A stretch of 64,000 nucleotides of DNA from Microbispora sp. ZYX-F-249 (GCF_039649665.1 NZ_JBDJAW010000005.1:230211-294210); one strand, 5' to 3'; shown: positions 26,512 to 35,054, numbered from the stretch's first letter. The notes: generated from the sequence alone by a model not told the origin. A program made the numbers and translations.

Positions 26512-28523
26512 CGGACACCCGCCCGGGTGGCGCCGCAGGAGGCGGCCAGAGCCGTACGCGGTCCGCCGGCCGCACGGGCGACCCTGCGACCCCCCGCGAG
26601 GGCCCGCGCCCGCGTCAGCGTCAGCACGCTGCGGGCGATGGCGTCGGAGTCCCCCAGGATCACGGAGTTCACCCCCGGCCGCACCCCCGCCGCGGTCACC
26701 CAGTGGACCGACTCGGTCGGCACGCCGTACGCGAACCGGCGCGGGTGGGCCCGCCCGTCCGCGTCCAGCAGCCGGTACGGCCGGCGCGTCACCGCGAGAC
26801 CGCCCGTCTCGTGGCCGTCCTCGCCGCGCCGCCCGCCGATCACGTACGCCCGGCACTGGCCGGTCCTGAGCAGGTGGCGCAGCAGGGGGTCGGCCGTGCG
26901 CCGCAGGTCGATCTCGGGCAGCCGCGCCTCGACGAGCACCCTCGCCCGTACGACGGACCCCGGCACGGCGGCCGACTCGGCCTCGAAGACGCCGTCGCGG
27001 GCGTGGACGCGCATGCCGGGGCCGATAACGGTGAGCACGCCCGCCTCGATGAGCGCGATCATCTGCTCGACCCGCTCGGCCGGCGGCCCGATGGACAGGA
27101 ACGCGTTGAGCGGCGTGTACCACCGGTCGAGGTCGTCGCGGTGCGAGCGCCCGGTGAGCCCGCCGTGGTCGACCACCTGCCTGACCTCGTTGCGCAGGTC
27201 GCGCAGCACGTCGAGGGCGGCCTTCAGCGGCCCGCGCACGTTGCCCGCGCGGGCCTGGGCCAGGTCGGTGCGCAGATGGGCGGTCAGCCACTCGCGCCAG
27301 TCGTCCGGGCCGTTGAAGCCGATCCCCCGGTACGGCTCGGCCACGCTCTCCCAGTCCCAGCGGACCGCCGGGCCGATGCCGAAGGCGTCCAGCACCAGGG
27401 CCTCCGCGGGGTCGCCCCAGGGGTGGGCGAGGTAGGCGGCGCGGAAGCGGGCGGCGACGCACTCGCACTCCCGCCGCGCGAGGAGGGTGGCGTAGTAGAC
27501 GGTCTCCACCTCCTTGGCGATCAGCGGCCACAGGTCGGCGCGGAAGTCGAGCCCGCCGCGGGCGGCCGAGCGCGCGGCCAGCGACGCGATCCTGCCCGGC
27601 GTGAGCAGCAGCGGTTCGTGCCTGCCCTCGACGCCCTTCTCGTTCTCGCCCCGGGACTGGTAGGGGATGCCGCGGCGCGACCCGGCGTACAGGCGGGGCT
27701 CGCGGCCGGAGGGCCGGTAGACGAGGCGGCCCGCCTCGTCCCGCTCGAACCGGCCGCCGCGCCCGAGCGTCAGCAGGGCCATGTGGTCGAAGAAGTTGAG
27801 CCCGAGGCCGCGCAGCAGCACCGCCTCCCCCGGCCGTACGTCGCTCAGGCCGGCGTCGGCGGGGTTGGCGGGCGGCACGTGGACCAGGCCGTGGGCGGCG
27901 GCGTACGCGGCGGCCTCCCGCTCGGCGTCTGTGGGCTCGACCGGCAGGTGCCCCTGCGCCAGGACCACCGCGTCGAGCGAGCCGAGCACGGTGCCGTCCT
28001 GCAGCACCACCCGCTGCGCGCCGGTGCCGGGCACGTCGTCGAGCGCGGTCGCCCGGGTGGCGTGCACCCGCACCTCCACCTGCCGGGGCGCCCGCGCGAT
28101 CACCCGCTCGAACACCCAGCGCAGGTAGCGGCCGTAGAAGGCGCGGCTGGGATAGGTGTCGGGCCCGAGCCGCCGCGCCTCGGCGAGCACGTCCTCCTCG
28201 ACGCCGTCGGGGAAGAGCACCAGGTGGCGCGCCCACTCGTACAGGATGGGGCCGGTCTCCAGCGGCCCGCGGATGTCGACGCTGGGGTCGGTGAAGAGCG
28301 TGACCTGCGAGGCGACGGTGTTCATCAGCAGCTGGCCGGGCTGGTCGGTGCGCCACACCTGGCCGGCCCCCGGCGGGTACGGATCCACGATGTGCAGCAG
28401 GACCCGTGCCCGCGGCGGCAACCGGCGCGCGTTGGCGCACAGCCGCTCGACCACCGACATGCCGCGCGGCCCCGCTCCGATCACGCACACCTCGAACGGC
28501 CGGGTCGATCGTGTTGTGGACAT
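26508..28523 (-). CDS. Large FAD/NAD(P)-binding monooxygenase-like protein (candidate CreE-type aspartate N-oxygenase)
   Basis: The 671-residue protein begins with an FAD motif (CVIGAGPRGMSVVERL) and has GQVWRTDQPGQLLMNTVASQ, AVVLAQGHLP (second nucleotide region) and VLLRGLGLNFFDHMALLT. This is the pattern of the NAD_binding_9-type FAD proteins. CreE/FzmM enzymes of similar size oxidise aspartate to nitrosuccinate. Assignment rests on size, fold and the coupled lyase downstream rather than on a residue-level signature. The ATG at 28523 follows GGAGGAG. The gene is divergent from a LysR regulator 99 bases away. Confidence 0.72.
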   Translation of the reverse strand: MSTTRSTRPFEVCVIGAGPRGMSVVERLCANARRLPPRARVLLHIVDPYPPGAGQVWRTDQPGQLLMNTVASQVTLFTDPSVDIRGPLETGPILYEWARHLVLFPDGVEEDVLAEARRLGPDTYPSRAFYGRYLRWVFERVIARAPRQVEVRVHATRATALDDVPGTGAQRVVLQDGTVLGSLDAVVLAQGHLPVEPTDAEREAAAYAAAHGLVHVPPANPADAGLSDVRPGEAVLLRGLGLNFFDHMALLTLGRGGRFERDEAGRLVYRPSGREPRLYAGSRRGIPYQSRGENEKGVEGRHEPLLLTPGRIASLAARSAARGGLDFRADLWPLIAKEVETVYYATLLARRECECVAARFRAAYLAHPWGDPAEALVLDAFGIGPAVRWDWESVAEPYRGIGFNGPDDWREWLTAHLRTDLAQARAGNVRGPLKAALDVLRDLRNEVRQVVDHGGLTGRSHRDDLDRWYTPLNAFLSIGPPAERVEQMIALIEAGVLTVIGPGMRVHARDGVFEAESAAVPGSVVRARVLVEARLPEIDLRRTADPLLRHLLRTGQCRAYVIGGRRGEDGHETGGLAVTRRPYRLLDADGRAHPRRFAYGVPTESVHWVTAAGVRPGVNSVILGDSDAIARSVLTLTRARALAGGRRVARAAGGPRTALAASCGATRAGVR

Positions 28524-28610
28524 CCGCTCCTCCAGTTCCCGTCTGGTCGTGAGTCGAGAATGCGGGACCGGAGTCTTCGTGAGGTATGTCACATTTGACG
28601 AGGCGGTGTT

Positions 28611-28621
28611 AAGCATTGCTT
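28611..28621. promoter_or_regulatory. Short palindrome at the LysR start
   Basis: AAGCATTGCTT (AAGCA-T-TGCTT) ends one base before the LysR ATG, in the 99-base divergent region shared with the FAD enzyme gene. It could be an autoregulatory LysR half of a larger site; a strict T-N11-A box is not evident. Confidence 0.35.
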
Positions 28622-28622
28622 C

Positions 28623-29561
28623 ATGCACGATGTCACGCGCCTGGCGGCGCTGGTGGCGGTCGCCGAGGCGGGCTCGATCACCCGGGCGGCCGCCCGTCTC
28701 GGCTACACGCCGCCCGCGTTGTCGCAGCAGATGGCCAAGCTGGAGCGGGAGGCGGGAGCCGTGCTGGTGATCCGGCACCGCCGCGGCGCCACGCTCACGG
28801 CGGCGGGCGAACTGCTCGTGGAGCACGCCCGGCGGGTGCTCGACGAGCTGGAACGGGCCCGCCACGGCCTGGCCGCGCTCGCCGGCCTGTCCGGCGGGCA
28901 CATCACGATCGGCACGTTCACAACCGCGGGCATCCACCTGTTACCGCCGGTCCTCGCGGCGTTCCGGCGGGCTCACCCCGCCGTAGAGGTGAATGTGAGG
29001 GAGTACGAACCGCCGTCCGGGCTGCCCGCGCTGGCCACGGGCGAGGCGGATCTCGTGCTCACGCACACCTACGAGCATCAGCCCGATCCCGCGCTGCCCT
29101 CGGGGGTCACCGTCGAGGCGCTGCTGGTGGAGGAGCTGGTGCTGGTGGCCGCCCCCGGGCACGCGCTCACCGACGCGGCCGAGCCGCTGCCGTGGCCGGA
29201 GCTCGCCGGGCGGCCGCTGATCAGCGGCTCGCGGGGGCTGGCCAACCGGGAGGCGCTGGAGGCGTTGTTCCGCCGCGAGGGGCTGGCGCCGCCCGTCGTG
29301 GCGTACGAGACGGGCAACTACGGCATGTCGTGCGCTCTGGCCAGCGGGGGGATGGGCCTCGCCCTCGTGCCGAGGACCGTGGCCGAGCTGGCGGAAAACC
29401 CCCTCGGCGTACGGCGGCTCGCCCCGCCGGGCCTGCACCGCACGATCAGCCTGGCCAGGCGGTCCGACGACAGGTCCCCCGCGCTGGCGACCATGCGTTC
29501 GCTGTTCAGGAGCACGGGCAAGGCGGCGCCCCGGCGGCCCCCGGAGGAACCGCCGAGGTGA
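28623..29561 (+). CDS. LysR-family transcriptional regulator
   Basis: This 312-residue regulator has an N-terminal winged helix (about 1-60, GSITRAAARLGYTPPALSQQM) and a substrate-binding domain with LVLTHTYEHQPD and LALVPRTVAEL. LysR regulators usually sit divergent from their target and respond to a pathway metabolite. Here the target should be the FAD enzyme-lyase-nitronate monooxygenase operon. The effector is unknown. It ends 22 bases before the stop of the convergent DsbA-fold gene. Confidence 0.92.
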   Translation: MHDVTRLAALVAVAEAGSITRAAARLGYTPPALSQQMAKLEREAGAVLVIRHRRGATLTAAGELLVEHARRVLDELERARHGLAALAGLSGGHITIGTFTTAGIHLLPPVLAAFRRAHPAVEVNVREYEPPSGLPALATGEADLVLTHTYEHQPDPALPSGVTVEALLVEELVLVAAPGHALTDAAEPLPWPELAGRPLISGSRGLANREALEALFRREGLAPPVVAYETGNYGMSCALASGGMGLALVPRTVAELAENPLGVRRLAPPGLHRTISLARRSDDRSPALATMRSLFRSTGKAAPRRPPEEPPR

Positions 29562-29583
29562 GCGCCCCTCAGCCCGGACTGTG

Positions 29584-30231
29584 TCAGTCGAATTCGGGGT
29601 CGGTGGTGCGGCTGCGCTTCATCTCGTAGAAGTACGGGAACTTCGCCATGGCGAGGGCGCCGTCGAAGATGCGGGCGGCCTCCTCACCGCGCGGGACGCG
29701 CGTCATCACCGGGCCGAAGAACGCCACGCCGTCGATGTGGATCGTGGGCGTGCCGACCTCGTCGCCGACCGGGTCCATGCCCTCGTGGTGCATGCGGCGC
29801 AGGGCCTCGTCGTACTCGTCGGTGCCGGCGGCGTCGGCCAGCTCGACCGGCAGCCCGACCTCGGCGAGGGCCTCCTTGGCCACGACGCCGTAGTCCTTGT
29901 TGTCCTGGTTGTGAATGCGGGTGCCCATCGCGGTGTAGAGGTCGCGCAGCACGGCCTCCCCGTGGTGCTGGGCGGCGGCGACGCACACCCGGACCGGGCC
30001 GCGCCACCTGGGCACCGCCTCACGGTAGAAGTCGGACAGGTCTTCCTTGCCCTCGTTCAACACGGACAGGCTCATCACGCGGAACCGCAGGTCGATGTCG
30101 CGCTGCTTCTCGACCTCCAGGATCCACCGCGACGTGACCCACGCGAACGGGCAGACGGGGTCGAAGTAGAAGTCCACCCTGGGACGGCTGTCCGCCCCGG
30201 CCTGGTCGGCAGCGCTGTCGATGTCGCTCAT
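29584..30231 (-). CDS. DsbA-fold protein, mycothiol-dependent nitroreductase (Rv2466c) type
   Basis: The 215-residue thioredoxin-like protein opens with [21 protein letters not shown] and contains [15 protein letters not shown] and the cis-Pro loop GTPTIHI. The active-site motif is C-P-F-A, so only the nucleophilic Cys is present and a mycothiol mixed-disulfide mechanism fits. Rv2466c-type proteins reduce nitro compounds and thiol adducts. It is placed next to nitrite/nitro genes but is also common in actinobacterial genomes generally. The ATG follows CAGGAGAG. Confidence 0.82.
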   Translation of the reverse strand: MSDIDSAADQAGADSRPRVDFYFDPVCPFAWVTSRWILEVEKQRDIDLRFRVMSLSVLNEGKEDLSDFYREAVPRWRGPVRVCVAAAQHHGEAVLRDLYTAMGTRIHNQDNKDYGVVAKEALAEVGLPVELADAAGTDEYDEALRRMHHEGMDPVGDEVGTPTIHIDGVAFFGPVMTRVPRGEEAARIFDGALAMAKFPYFYEMKRSRTTDPEFD

Positions 30232-30390
30232 GAAACTCTCCTGACGGGACTGGTCGGGGGATCGGGGGGCCGGTTCCGCGAGCGTATCCGAGGACGCCGC
30301 GCGGACGTCACCGCACTCGACCCCTCAATCCGGCGGCGATCTCCCCTCTTCAGCCGGTACACGGGTGGCGTTCTCACCGGCCGGGGTGTC

Positions 30391-30396
30391 TAGGGT
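30391..30396 (+). promoter_or_regulatory. -10 box of a probable leaderless gene
   Basis: TAGGGT ends 6 bases before the ATG at 30403. The transcript should therefore start at or next to the initiation codon. No good -35 is seen. Confidence 0.4.
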
Positions 30397-30402
30397 GTCC
30401 TC

Positions 30403-31179
30403 ATGGCTGAGATCCACGAGAAGGCGGCGGTCCTGCGCGCGCTCCACGTGCCCGGCGACCCCGTCGTGCTGCCCAACGCCTGGGACGCCGCGTCGGCGCG
30501 CGCCGTCGAGGCGGCCGGGTTCCCCGCCGTCGCCACCGGCAGCGAATCCGTCGCGACCTCCCTGGGCTACGAGGACGGGCACGACACCCCCGTGGACGAG
30601 ATGTTCGCGGCCGTGGCCCGCATCACCCGGGTCGTGGCCGTCCCCGTCACCGCCGACGTGGAGCGCGGCTACGGCCTGAAGCCCGCCGAGCTCGTCGAAC
30701 GGCTGGCCGCGGCGGGCGCCGTGGGCTGCAACCTGGAGGACTCCGACCCGGCGACCGGGGCGATGATCGACGCCACCGAGCAGGCGGACTTCCTCGCCGC
30801 CGTGCGGGCGGCGGCGGCCGAGGCCGGGACCGGCCTCGTGATCAACGCCCGGGTGGACACCTTCATCCACGGTGCCGGAACCCCCGGCGAGAGGCTCGCG
30901 GAGGCGATCGACCGGGGCCGCCGCTACCTCGCGGCCGGCGCCGACTGCGCCTACCCGATCCTCGCGAGCGATCCCGAGGCGATCGGCGCGCTGGTCAGGG
31001 AGATCGGCGGCCCGATCAACGTGCTGATGCGGCCCGGAGTGCCGGCCGTCCGCGACCTCGCGGCCCTCGGCGTGGCCAGGATCAGCTTCGGCCCCGGCGT
31101 CCACCGCGCGACCCAGGCGTTCACCGCGCGCATGCTGGACACGATCACCCGGGGCGACGACCCCTTCCCGCCCGCCTGA
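30403..31179 (+). CDS. Isocitrate lyase / PEP mutase superfamily protein
   Basis: The 258-residue TIM barrel has LPNAWDAASARAVEAAGFPA, the family metal/active loop as DVERGYG (DxDTGYG in classical members), CNLEDSD and LVINARVDTF. It should bind Mg and cleave or form a C-C or P-C bond next to a carboxylate. Characterised relatives include oxaloacetate decarboxylases and carboxyphosphonoenolpyruvate mutase-like proteins. There is no phosphonate gene nearby, so a phosphonate role is unlikely. It is probably leaderless. Confidence 0.85.
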   Translation: MAEIHEKAAVLRALHVPGDPVVLPNAWDAASARAVEAAGFPAVATGSESVATSLGYEDGHDTPVDEMFAAVARITRVVAVPVTADVERGYGLKPAELVERLAAAGAVGCNLEDSDPATGAMIDATEQADFLAAVRAAAAEAGTGLVINARVDTFIHGAGTPGERLAEAIDRGRRYLAAGADCAYPILASDPEAIGALVREIGGPINVLMRPGVPAVRDLAALGVARISFGPGVHRATQAFTARMLDTITRGDDPFPPA

Positions 31180-31256
31180 CGGTGCCAGGGCGCTGGTGCC
31201 CGGGGAGCGGTCAGCCGTCCGTCATCACGTGCACCGGCCCGGCCCGGTGGCGTTGT

Positions 31257-31320
31257 TCATCCGGGTCATCCGGGTCATCCGGGTTCATCCGGTTCATCCG
31301 GTCACGCGCTTTCATTCCGT
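31257..31320. repeat. 9-bp tandem repeat reaching the stop codon of the F420 enzyme gene
   Basis: TCATCCGGG occurs at 31257, 31266 and 31275 and TCATCCGGT at 31285 and 31294. Decayed copies follow at 31302 (TCACGCGCTT) and at 31312 (TCATTCCGT). The copy at 31312 contains the stop codon of the minus-strand gene, and the array lies entirely in its 3' flank. Confidence 0.8.
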
Positions 31321-31749
31321 CGGCGCATACGACCAGCCCGACCAGCGTTCGACCCGGACAACGATCGCGGGCCCGGCCGGGGGACGCTCGCGATACTGGG
31401 CGTACTTGCGCGCCAGCGACGCCACGGCCCGCTCACGCTCGGCGCCGCCCTCCACGACGCGGGCCCGCCCGTCGGCGCGCACCCACCACAGCCGTTCCCA
31501 GTCGTCCTCGTAGTGGTCGGCCAGCAGGCAGACGCGGGGATTGTCGTGGACATCGCGCAGCCGCCGCAGGTCGGCGGTGGTCTTCGGCTTGTGGTCCACG
31601 GCCGTCACCACCACGCCCTTCTCGCCCTCCCGCAGCACCGCGAACGTGACCGGGACGAGCCGCGGCGCGCCCTCGGCACCGGCGGTCGCGAGGCGGGCCA
31701 CACGGGCCGCCGAGAACAGGGCGCGGGCCCGCTCCTCGGGCATCCTCAC
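31312..31749 (-). CDS. PPOX-class F420-dependent oxidoreductase (split beta-barrel)
   Basis: This 145-residue protein reads like TIGR03668-type F420-binding flavin/deazaflavin oxidoreductases, with VARLATAGAEGAPRLVPVTFAV, VDHKPKT, NPRVCLLADHYEDDW and WWVRADGRARVV. It should use reduced F420 on an unknown substrate. The start is uncertain: GTG at 31749 or ATG at 31743. Neither has a good ribosome binding site. Confidence 0.85.
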   Translation of the reverse strand: MRMPEERARALFSAARVARLATAGAEGAPRLVPVTFAVLREGEKGVVVTAVDHKPKTTADLRRLRDVHDNPRVCLLADHYEDDWERLWWVRADGRARVVEGGAERERAVASLARKYAQYRERPPAGPAIVVRVERWSGWSYAPTE

Positions 31750-31777
31750 CAGGCCAGCCTACGCACCGTGGTCGCGC

Positions 31778-31806
31778 TTGATCGTCTTTGTACGGCGGCC
31801 TATGGT
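31778..31806 (+). promoter_or_regulatory. Promoter of a leaderless zinc-finger gene
   Basis: TTGATC (31778-31783) and TATGGT (31801-31806) are spaced by 17 bases. The ATG follows 7 bases after the -10 box, so the mRNA should begin at the start codon. No ribosome binding site is present, in agreement. Confidence 0.55.
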
Positions 31807-31813
31807 GTCCGCC

Positions 31814-32224
31814 ATGGAGGCATCTGAGTTACTCGAGCGGGCCCGCTCGAGCGCACGCGACCCCGAAGATCCCCTGGAAATCCTGTCCGCCGCGATCACC
31901 CTGATTCCCGGCCTGGGCGGCGAGGCGGACGCCCTGCTCGACCTCGCGGTGCGCCGTGCCCGTGAGGCCGGCGCGTCCTGGACCGCCATCGGTGAGCGGT
32001 TCGGCTACATCAGGCGGAGCGCGCGCAGGCGGCGCTTCACTCCCGCCTTCGCCCACCGCCACCTGGTCAACCGCCGCATGAAGCGCGAGGCCGCCTGCTC
32101 CTTCTGCCGCAGGCCGCCCGGCCCGCGCGTCCACATGGTCCACGGCGAGGGCGGGCGCATCTGCGACCGCTGCGTGGCGCTGGCCGGAGACATCGTCGCC
32201 GGGCTGGCCCGCCGCCGCCGTTGA
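31814..32224 (+). CDS. Small protein with helical/HTH segment and ClpX-type C4 zinc finger
   Basis: This 136-residue protein has an acidic N-terminal helical part. A helix-turn-helix-like element follows (EAGASWTAIGERFGY, about 55-70), then a very basic linker (RRSARRRRF). It ends in a zinc finger of the ClpX N-terminal type: CSFCRRPP, then CDRCVALAG. The finger in ClpX docks adaptors and substrates. The rest of ClpX (AAA+ domain) is absent, so this is a stand-alone adaptor- or regulator-like protein. Its exact role is unknown. Confidence 0.75.
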   Translation: MEASELLERARSSARDPEDPLEILSAAITLIPGLGGEADALLDLAVRRAREAGASWTAIGERFGYIRRSARRRRFTPAFAHRHLVNRRMKREAACSFCRRPPGPRVHMVHGEGGRICDRCVALAGDIVAGLARRRR

Positions 32225-32230
32225 CGCACG

Positions 32231-33469
32231 TCAGGTGACCGTGAGCCGTCGCGCGTAGCGCTCGTCCCGCCACAGCTCCTCGCCCAGCACCTCGGCCAGC
32301 GTGGCCGCCGCGTCGTACACGTCGACGTAGCGCAGGTACAGCGGCGCGAAGCCGAAACGGACGAAGTCCGGCTCGCGGTAGTCGCCCATCACACCCCGGT
32401 CCGCGAGCGCGCGCACCACGGGGTAGCCCTGCGGGTGACGGTAGCTGACCTGGCTCCCCCGCCGCTCCGGGTCGCGCGGGGTGGCCAGGACGAGCCCGAG
32501 ACCCGGGTCGACGAGGTCGTCGAGCAGCTCGACGAACAGCGAGGTCAGGGCCAGGCTCTTGGCTCTGACCTCGTCGAGGTCCACCCGCTCCCAGATGTCG
32601 AGCGACGCGTTCAGCGCGGCGTACGACAGGATCGGCGGGCTGCCCGTGGCGAAGCGCCGCACACCGGCCGCGGGGCGGTAGTGAGGTTCGAAGTCGAAGG
32701 GCGCGGCGTGCCCGTGCCAGCCCGACAGCACGTTGTGGACGGCGTCCTGGTGGCGCGGCGCCACGTACAGGTACGCGGGGGCGCCGGGCCCGCCGTTCAG
32801 GTACTTGTACGTGCAGCCGACGGCGAAGTCCGCCTCGCCCACCCGCACGGGCAGCGCCCCGGCGCTGTGGCACAGATCCCAGATCATGAGCGCCCCGGCC
32901 GCCCGGACCCGCTCGGTCACCGCCGCCATGTCCCTGGCCGCGCCCGTCCGGTAGTCCACGTGGGACAGCAGCACGAGCGCGACGTCGTCGCCGAGGGCGT
33001 CCTCCAGCGAACGGCCGCCCTCGCCGATGTCCCTGATCTCGTACGCGCCGAGCGCCCTGGCGGCGCCCTCCACGACGTACCGGTCCGTCGGGAAGTTGTC
33101 GAGGTCGGAGACGATCACACGGCGGCCGGGCCGCAGCGCAAGCGCGGCCGTGACCAGCTTGAAGATGTTCACCGAGGTGGAGTCGCCGGCCAGCACGCCG
33201 CCGGGACGCGCGCCGATCAGGGGCGCGATGCGGTCGCCGGTGCTCTGCGGCATGTCCCACCAGCCGGCCGTGTTCCAGCTGGCCCCGAGATGCACCCCCC
33301 ACTCGGTCTCGACCGTGTGTGCCACCCGTTCCGGCGTCCGCCTGGGCAGCGCGCCGAGCGAGTTGCCCAGCAGGTAGACGACTCCGGGAGGCAGCGAGAA
33401 CTCGTCGCGGAACTCCCGAAGCGGGTCCTTGGCGTCGAGGTCCTGGCATTCGGCACGGCTGAGAACCAT
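32231..33469 (-). CDS. kynU: Kynureninase
   Basis: This 412-residue PLP enzyme cleaves kynurenine to anthranilate and alanine. Diagnostic segments are VVYLLGNSLGALPR, SDLDNFPTDRYV, SHVDYRTGA, WDLCHSAGALP (PLP Asp), the lysine loop GCTYKYLNGGPGAPA and LSGWHGH. The ATG at 33469 follows AAGGAG; a 68-codon upstream extension is rejected. It is divergent from a GntR regulator across a region with a strong palindrome. It is a catabolic source of an aromatic amine, but no kynurenine-forming genes are adjacent. Confidence 0.95.
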   Translation of the reverse strand: MVLSRAECQDLDAKDPLREFRDEFSLPPGVVYLLGNSLGALPRRTPERVAHTVETEWGVHLGASWNTAGWWDMPQSTGDRIAPLIGARPGGVLAGDSTSVNIFKLVTAALALRPGRRVIVSDLDNFPTDRYVVEGAARALGAYEIRDIGEGGRSLEDALGDDVALVLLSHVDYRTGAARDMAAVTERVRAAGALMIWDLCHSAGALPVRVGEADFAVGCTYKYLNGGPGAPAYLYVAPRHQDAVHNVLSGWHGHAAPFDFEPHYRPAAGVRRFATGSPPILSYAALNASLDIWERVDLDEVRAKSLALTSLFVELLDDLVDPGLGLVLATPRDPERRGSQVSYRHPQGYPVVRALADRGVMGDYREPDFVRFGFAPLYLRYVDVYDAAATLAEVLGEELWRDERYARRLTVT

Positions 33470-33731
33470 CGGCAACTCCTTCGTCACCGCATTATGTACC
33501 GAAATATCCGTTGTTGTCGTGATGGCGATGACGGAGCGTTCCCGGTACCGGCAATACCGGAACGGACCGTTCCACGGATGCGGACGGCTATAACCCCCAG
33601 GGATCGCCACACCGGCACGATCAGCGCAAAGTAAGCACAAGACGCACCCAAAGCTCTGTGCGATCGTGGACAAGACGGGGCAAGTTCTCTGGAGACGCCA
33701 AACCCCCGTTGGTGACAGAGGGTGATCAAAC
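33470..33731. promoter_or_regulatory. Divergent kynU/gntR region with a perfect 15-bp palindrome
   Basis: GGAACGG-A-CCGTTCC (33559-33573) is a perfect palindrome. GTTCC/GGAAC-like half sites recur just left of it around 33538-33562. It lies about 90 bases before kynU and 160 before the GntR gene, and could be the operator of that regulator. Otherwise the 262 bases hold no gene. Confidence 0.45.
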
Positions 33732-34487
33732 GTGACGGAATCCCCGTCGGTGCATCACGAGGCCCCGATCTATCGCCGCATCGCCGACAGGCTGCGCGAT
33801 CAGATCCTGTCCGGAGCGCTCGGTGACGGCGACCGGCTACCGGGCGAGAACGCGCTCATGAAGGAGCACGGCGTCGCCCGGGCCACGGCGCGGCAGGCAC
33901 TCGCCGTGCTGATCAACGAAGGGCTCGCCGTGCCGAAGCGGGGATCAGGCGTCTACGTGCGGCTGTTCCGCCCGATCCGCCGCCACGGGTCCCGCCGGCT
34001 CTCCCGCGAGCAGTGGGCCCGGGGCCTGGCCATCTGGGACTCCGACACCCGTGGCCGGTCGTACGTCGTGGACGAGGTGAGCATCCTGCGCGAGCCGGCG
34101 AGCGAGCAGGTCGCACGCGTGCTCGGTGCGGGCGAGGTGTGGGTGCGGCGGCGCCGGTACTCCGTGGACGGCCGCCCCGTGCAGCTCGCGGCCTCCAGCT
34201 TTCCCGCCGATCTCGTGGAGGGCACGGCGATCGTCCTGCCCGACACCGGTCCCGGCGGGGTGTACGCCCGGCTGGGTGAGCTCGGCCGGGCTCCCGTCCA
34301 TTTCAGCGAGGAGGTGCGGGCGCGGATGCCGCTGCCCGGCGAGGCCGAGTCGCTGAGCCTTCCCGCCGGCACGCCGGTGATCTCCGTGACCCGGGTGGCC
34401 TTCGCGGAGGGAGGCATGCCGGTCGAGGTCAACGAGATGATCCTGGACGCGGCGTCCTATGTACTCCAGTACGACTTCGACGCCTAG
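33732..34487 (+). CDS. GntR-family regulator with UTRA ligand domain (HutC subfamily)
   Basis: The 251-residue repressor has a GntR winged helix (about 10-75: PIYRRIADRLRDQILSGALG, KEHGVARATARQALAVL) and a UTRA domain (about 95-245, ending PVEVNEMILDAASYVLQYDF). HutC-type regulators bind small carboxylates or sugars. The divergent kynureninase gene is the likely target. It starts with GTG at 33732 after a GAGGGTGA site. Confidence 0.92.
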   Translation: MTESPSVHHEAPIYRRIADRLRDQILSGALGDGDRLPGENALMKEHGVARATARQALAVLINEGLAVPKRGSGVYVRLFRPIRRHGSRRLSREQWARGLAIWDSDTRGRSYVVDEVSILREPASEQVARVLGAGEVWVRRRRYSVDGRPVQLAASSFPADLVEGTAIVLPDTGPGGVYARLGELGRAPVHFSEEVRARMPLPGEAESLSLPAGTPVISVTRVAFAEGGMPVEVNEMILDAASYVLQYDFDA

Positions 34488-34601
34488 GTCAAGAGGCAAC
34501 GTTGACCTGACCATCCCGATCATTGATTTCTCTAGAGATGTCCCGCACCTTGAGGAGGAGACGTCAAGAACACCGGGCACACGGCGAGGGAAGGTGTACG
34601 G

Positions 34602-34814
34602 ATGTCCTTTGACCGACGCCTCGCCGAGATCGCCCGGGAGTTTCCGGAGTGGACGATCTGGCGGAGCGACGCGGGCCGGTGGTGGGCGACCCGGCACCAC
34701 CCGCTCACCTCGGCCCAGCGGGCGGCGGGATGCGCGATGACCATCGACGCCGACGAGGCCGACGGGCTGCGTGAGCTGCTGCGCGAGCAGGAGACCCGCA
34801 CCGCCGATCCATGA
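34602..34814 (+). CDS. Conserved-looking small protein of unknown function
   Basis: This 70-residue Trp- and Arg-rich protein (EFPEWTIWRSDAGRWWATR) has a helical acidic C-terminus. The ATG at 34602 follows GGGAAGG. It lies 114 bases after the GntR gene, on the same strand, and ends in a hairpin. Short proteins with this WTIWRSD pattern often follow GntR or XRE regulators in actinomycetes, to my recollection; no function is known. Confidence 0.65.
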   Translation: MSFDRRLAEIAREFPEWTIWRSDAGRWWATRHHPLTSAQRAAGCAMTIDADEADGLRELLREQETRTADP

Positions 34815-34816
34815 GC

Positions 34817-34855
34817 GCGGAAGCCCCCGACCCGATCGGGGGCGGGGGCTTCCGC
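34817..34855 (+). terminator. Terminator hairpin after the small ORF
   Basis: GCGGAAGCCCCCG (34817-34829) pairs with CGGGGGCTTCCGC (34843-34855), a 13-bp stem. The loop itself contains CCCGATCGGG. It starts 2 bases after the stop codon. No T-run follows. Confidence 0.65.
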
Positions 34856-34927
34856 TACCAGTTCCGCACCTGCTCGGTCCGGAGCGGGGGGACCTGCACA
34901 CCGGTCCCGCACCCGGCCCGACGCATC

Positions 34928-35054
34928 GTCACACGATCACGCCGTCACACGATCACGGCTTCACACGATCACGCCGTCCACAACCACACGGTCACACAAC
35001 CACACGGCACCCGGCCCAGGTCGCACGGCCCAGGTCGCACGGCTCAGTTGCCGG
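34928..35054. repeat. Composite tandem repeats beside the DivIVA-like gene stop
   Basis: Three 16-base copies near GTCACACGATCACGCC begin at 34928, 34944 and 34960. Degenerate CACAACCACACGG units follow. Two exact copies of GGCCCAGGTCGCAC are at 35013 and 35027, with a related copy at 35041 that contains the stop codon of the minus-strand gene (35044-35046). Confidence 0.8.

Noticed and set aside
30403..31179. Phosphonate pathway from the PEP mutase-like gene
   Set aside because: No phosphonopyruvate decarboxylase or other phosphonate gene is present and the active loop is altered.
34928..35042. Possible CRISPR array
   Set aside because: Units are head-to-tail 14-16 bp without unique spacers, and no cas genes are present.
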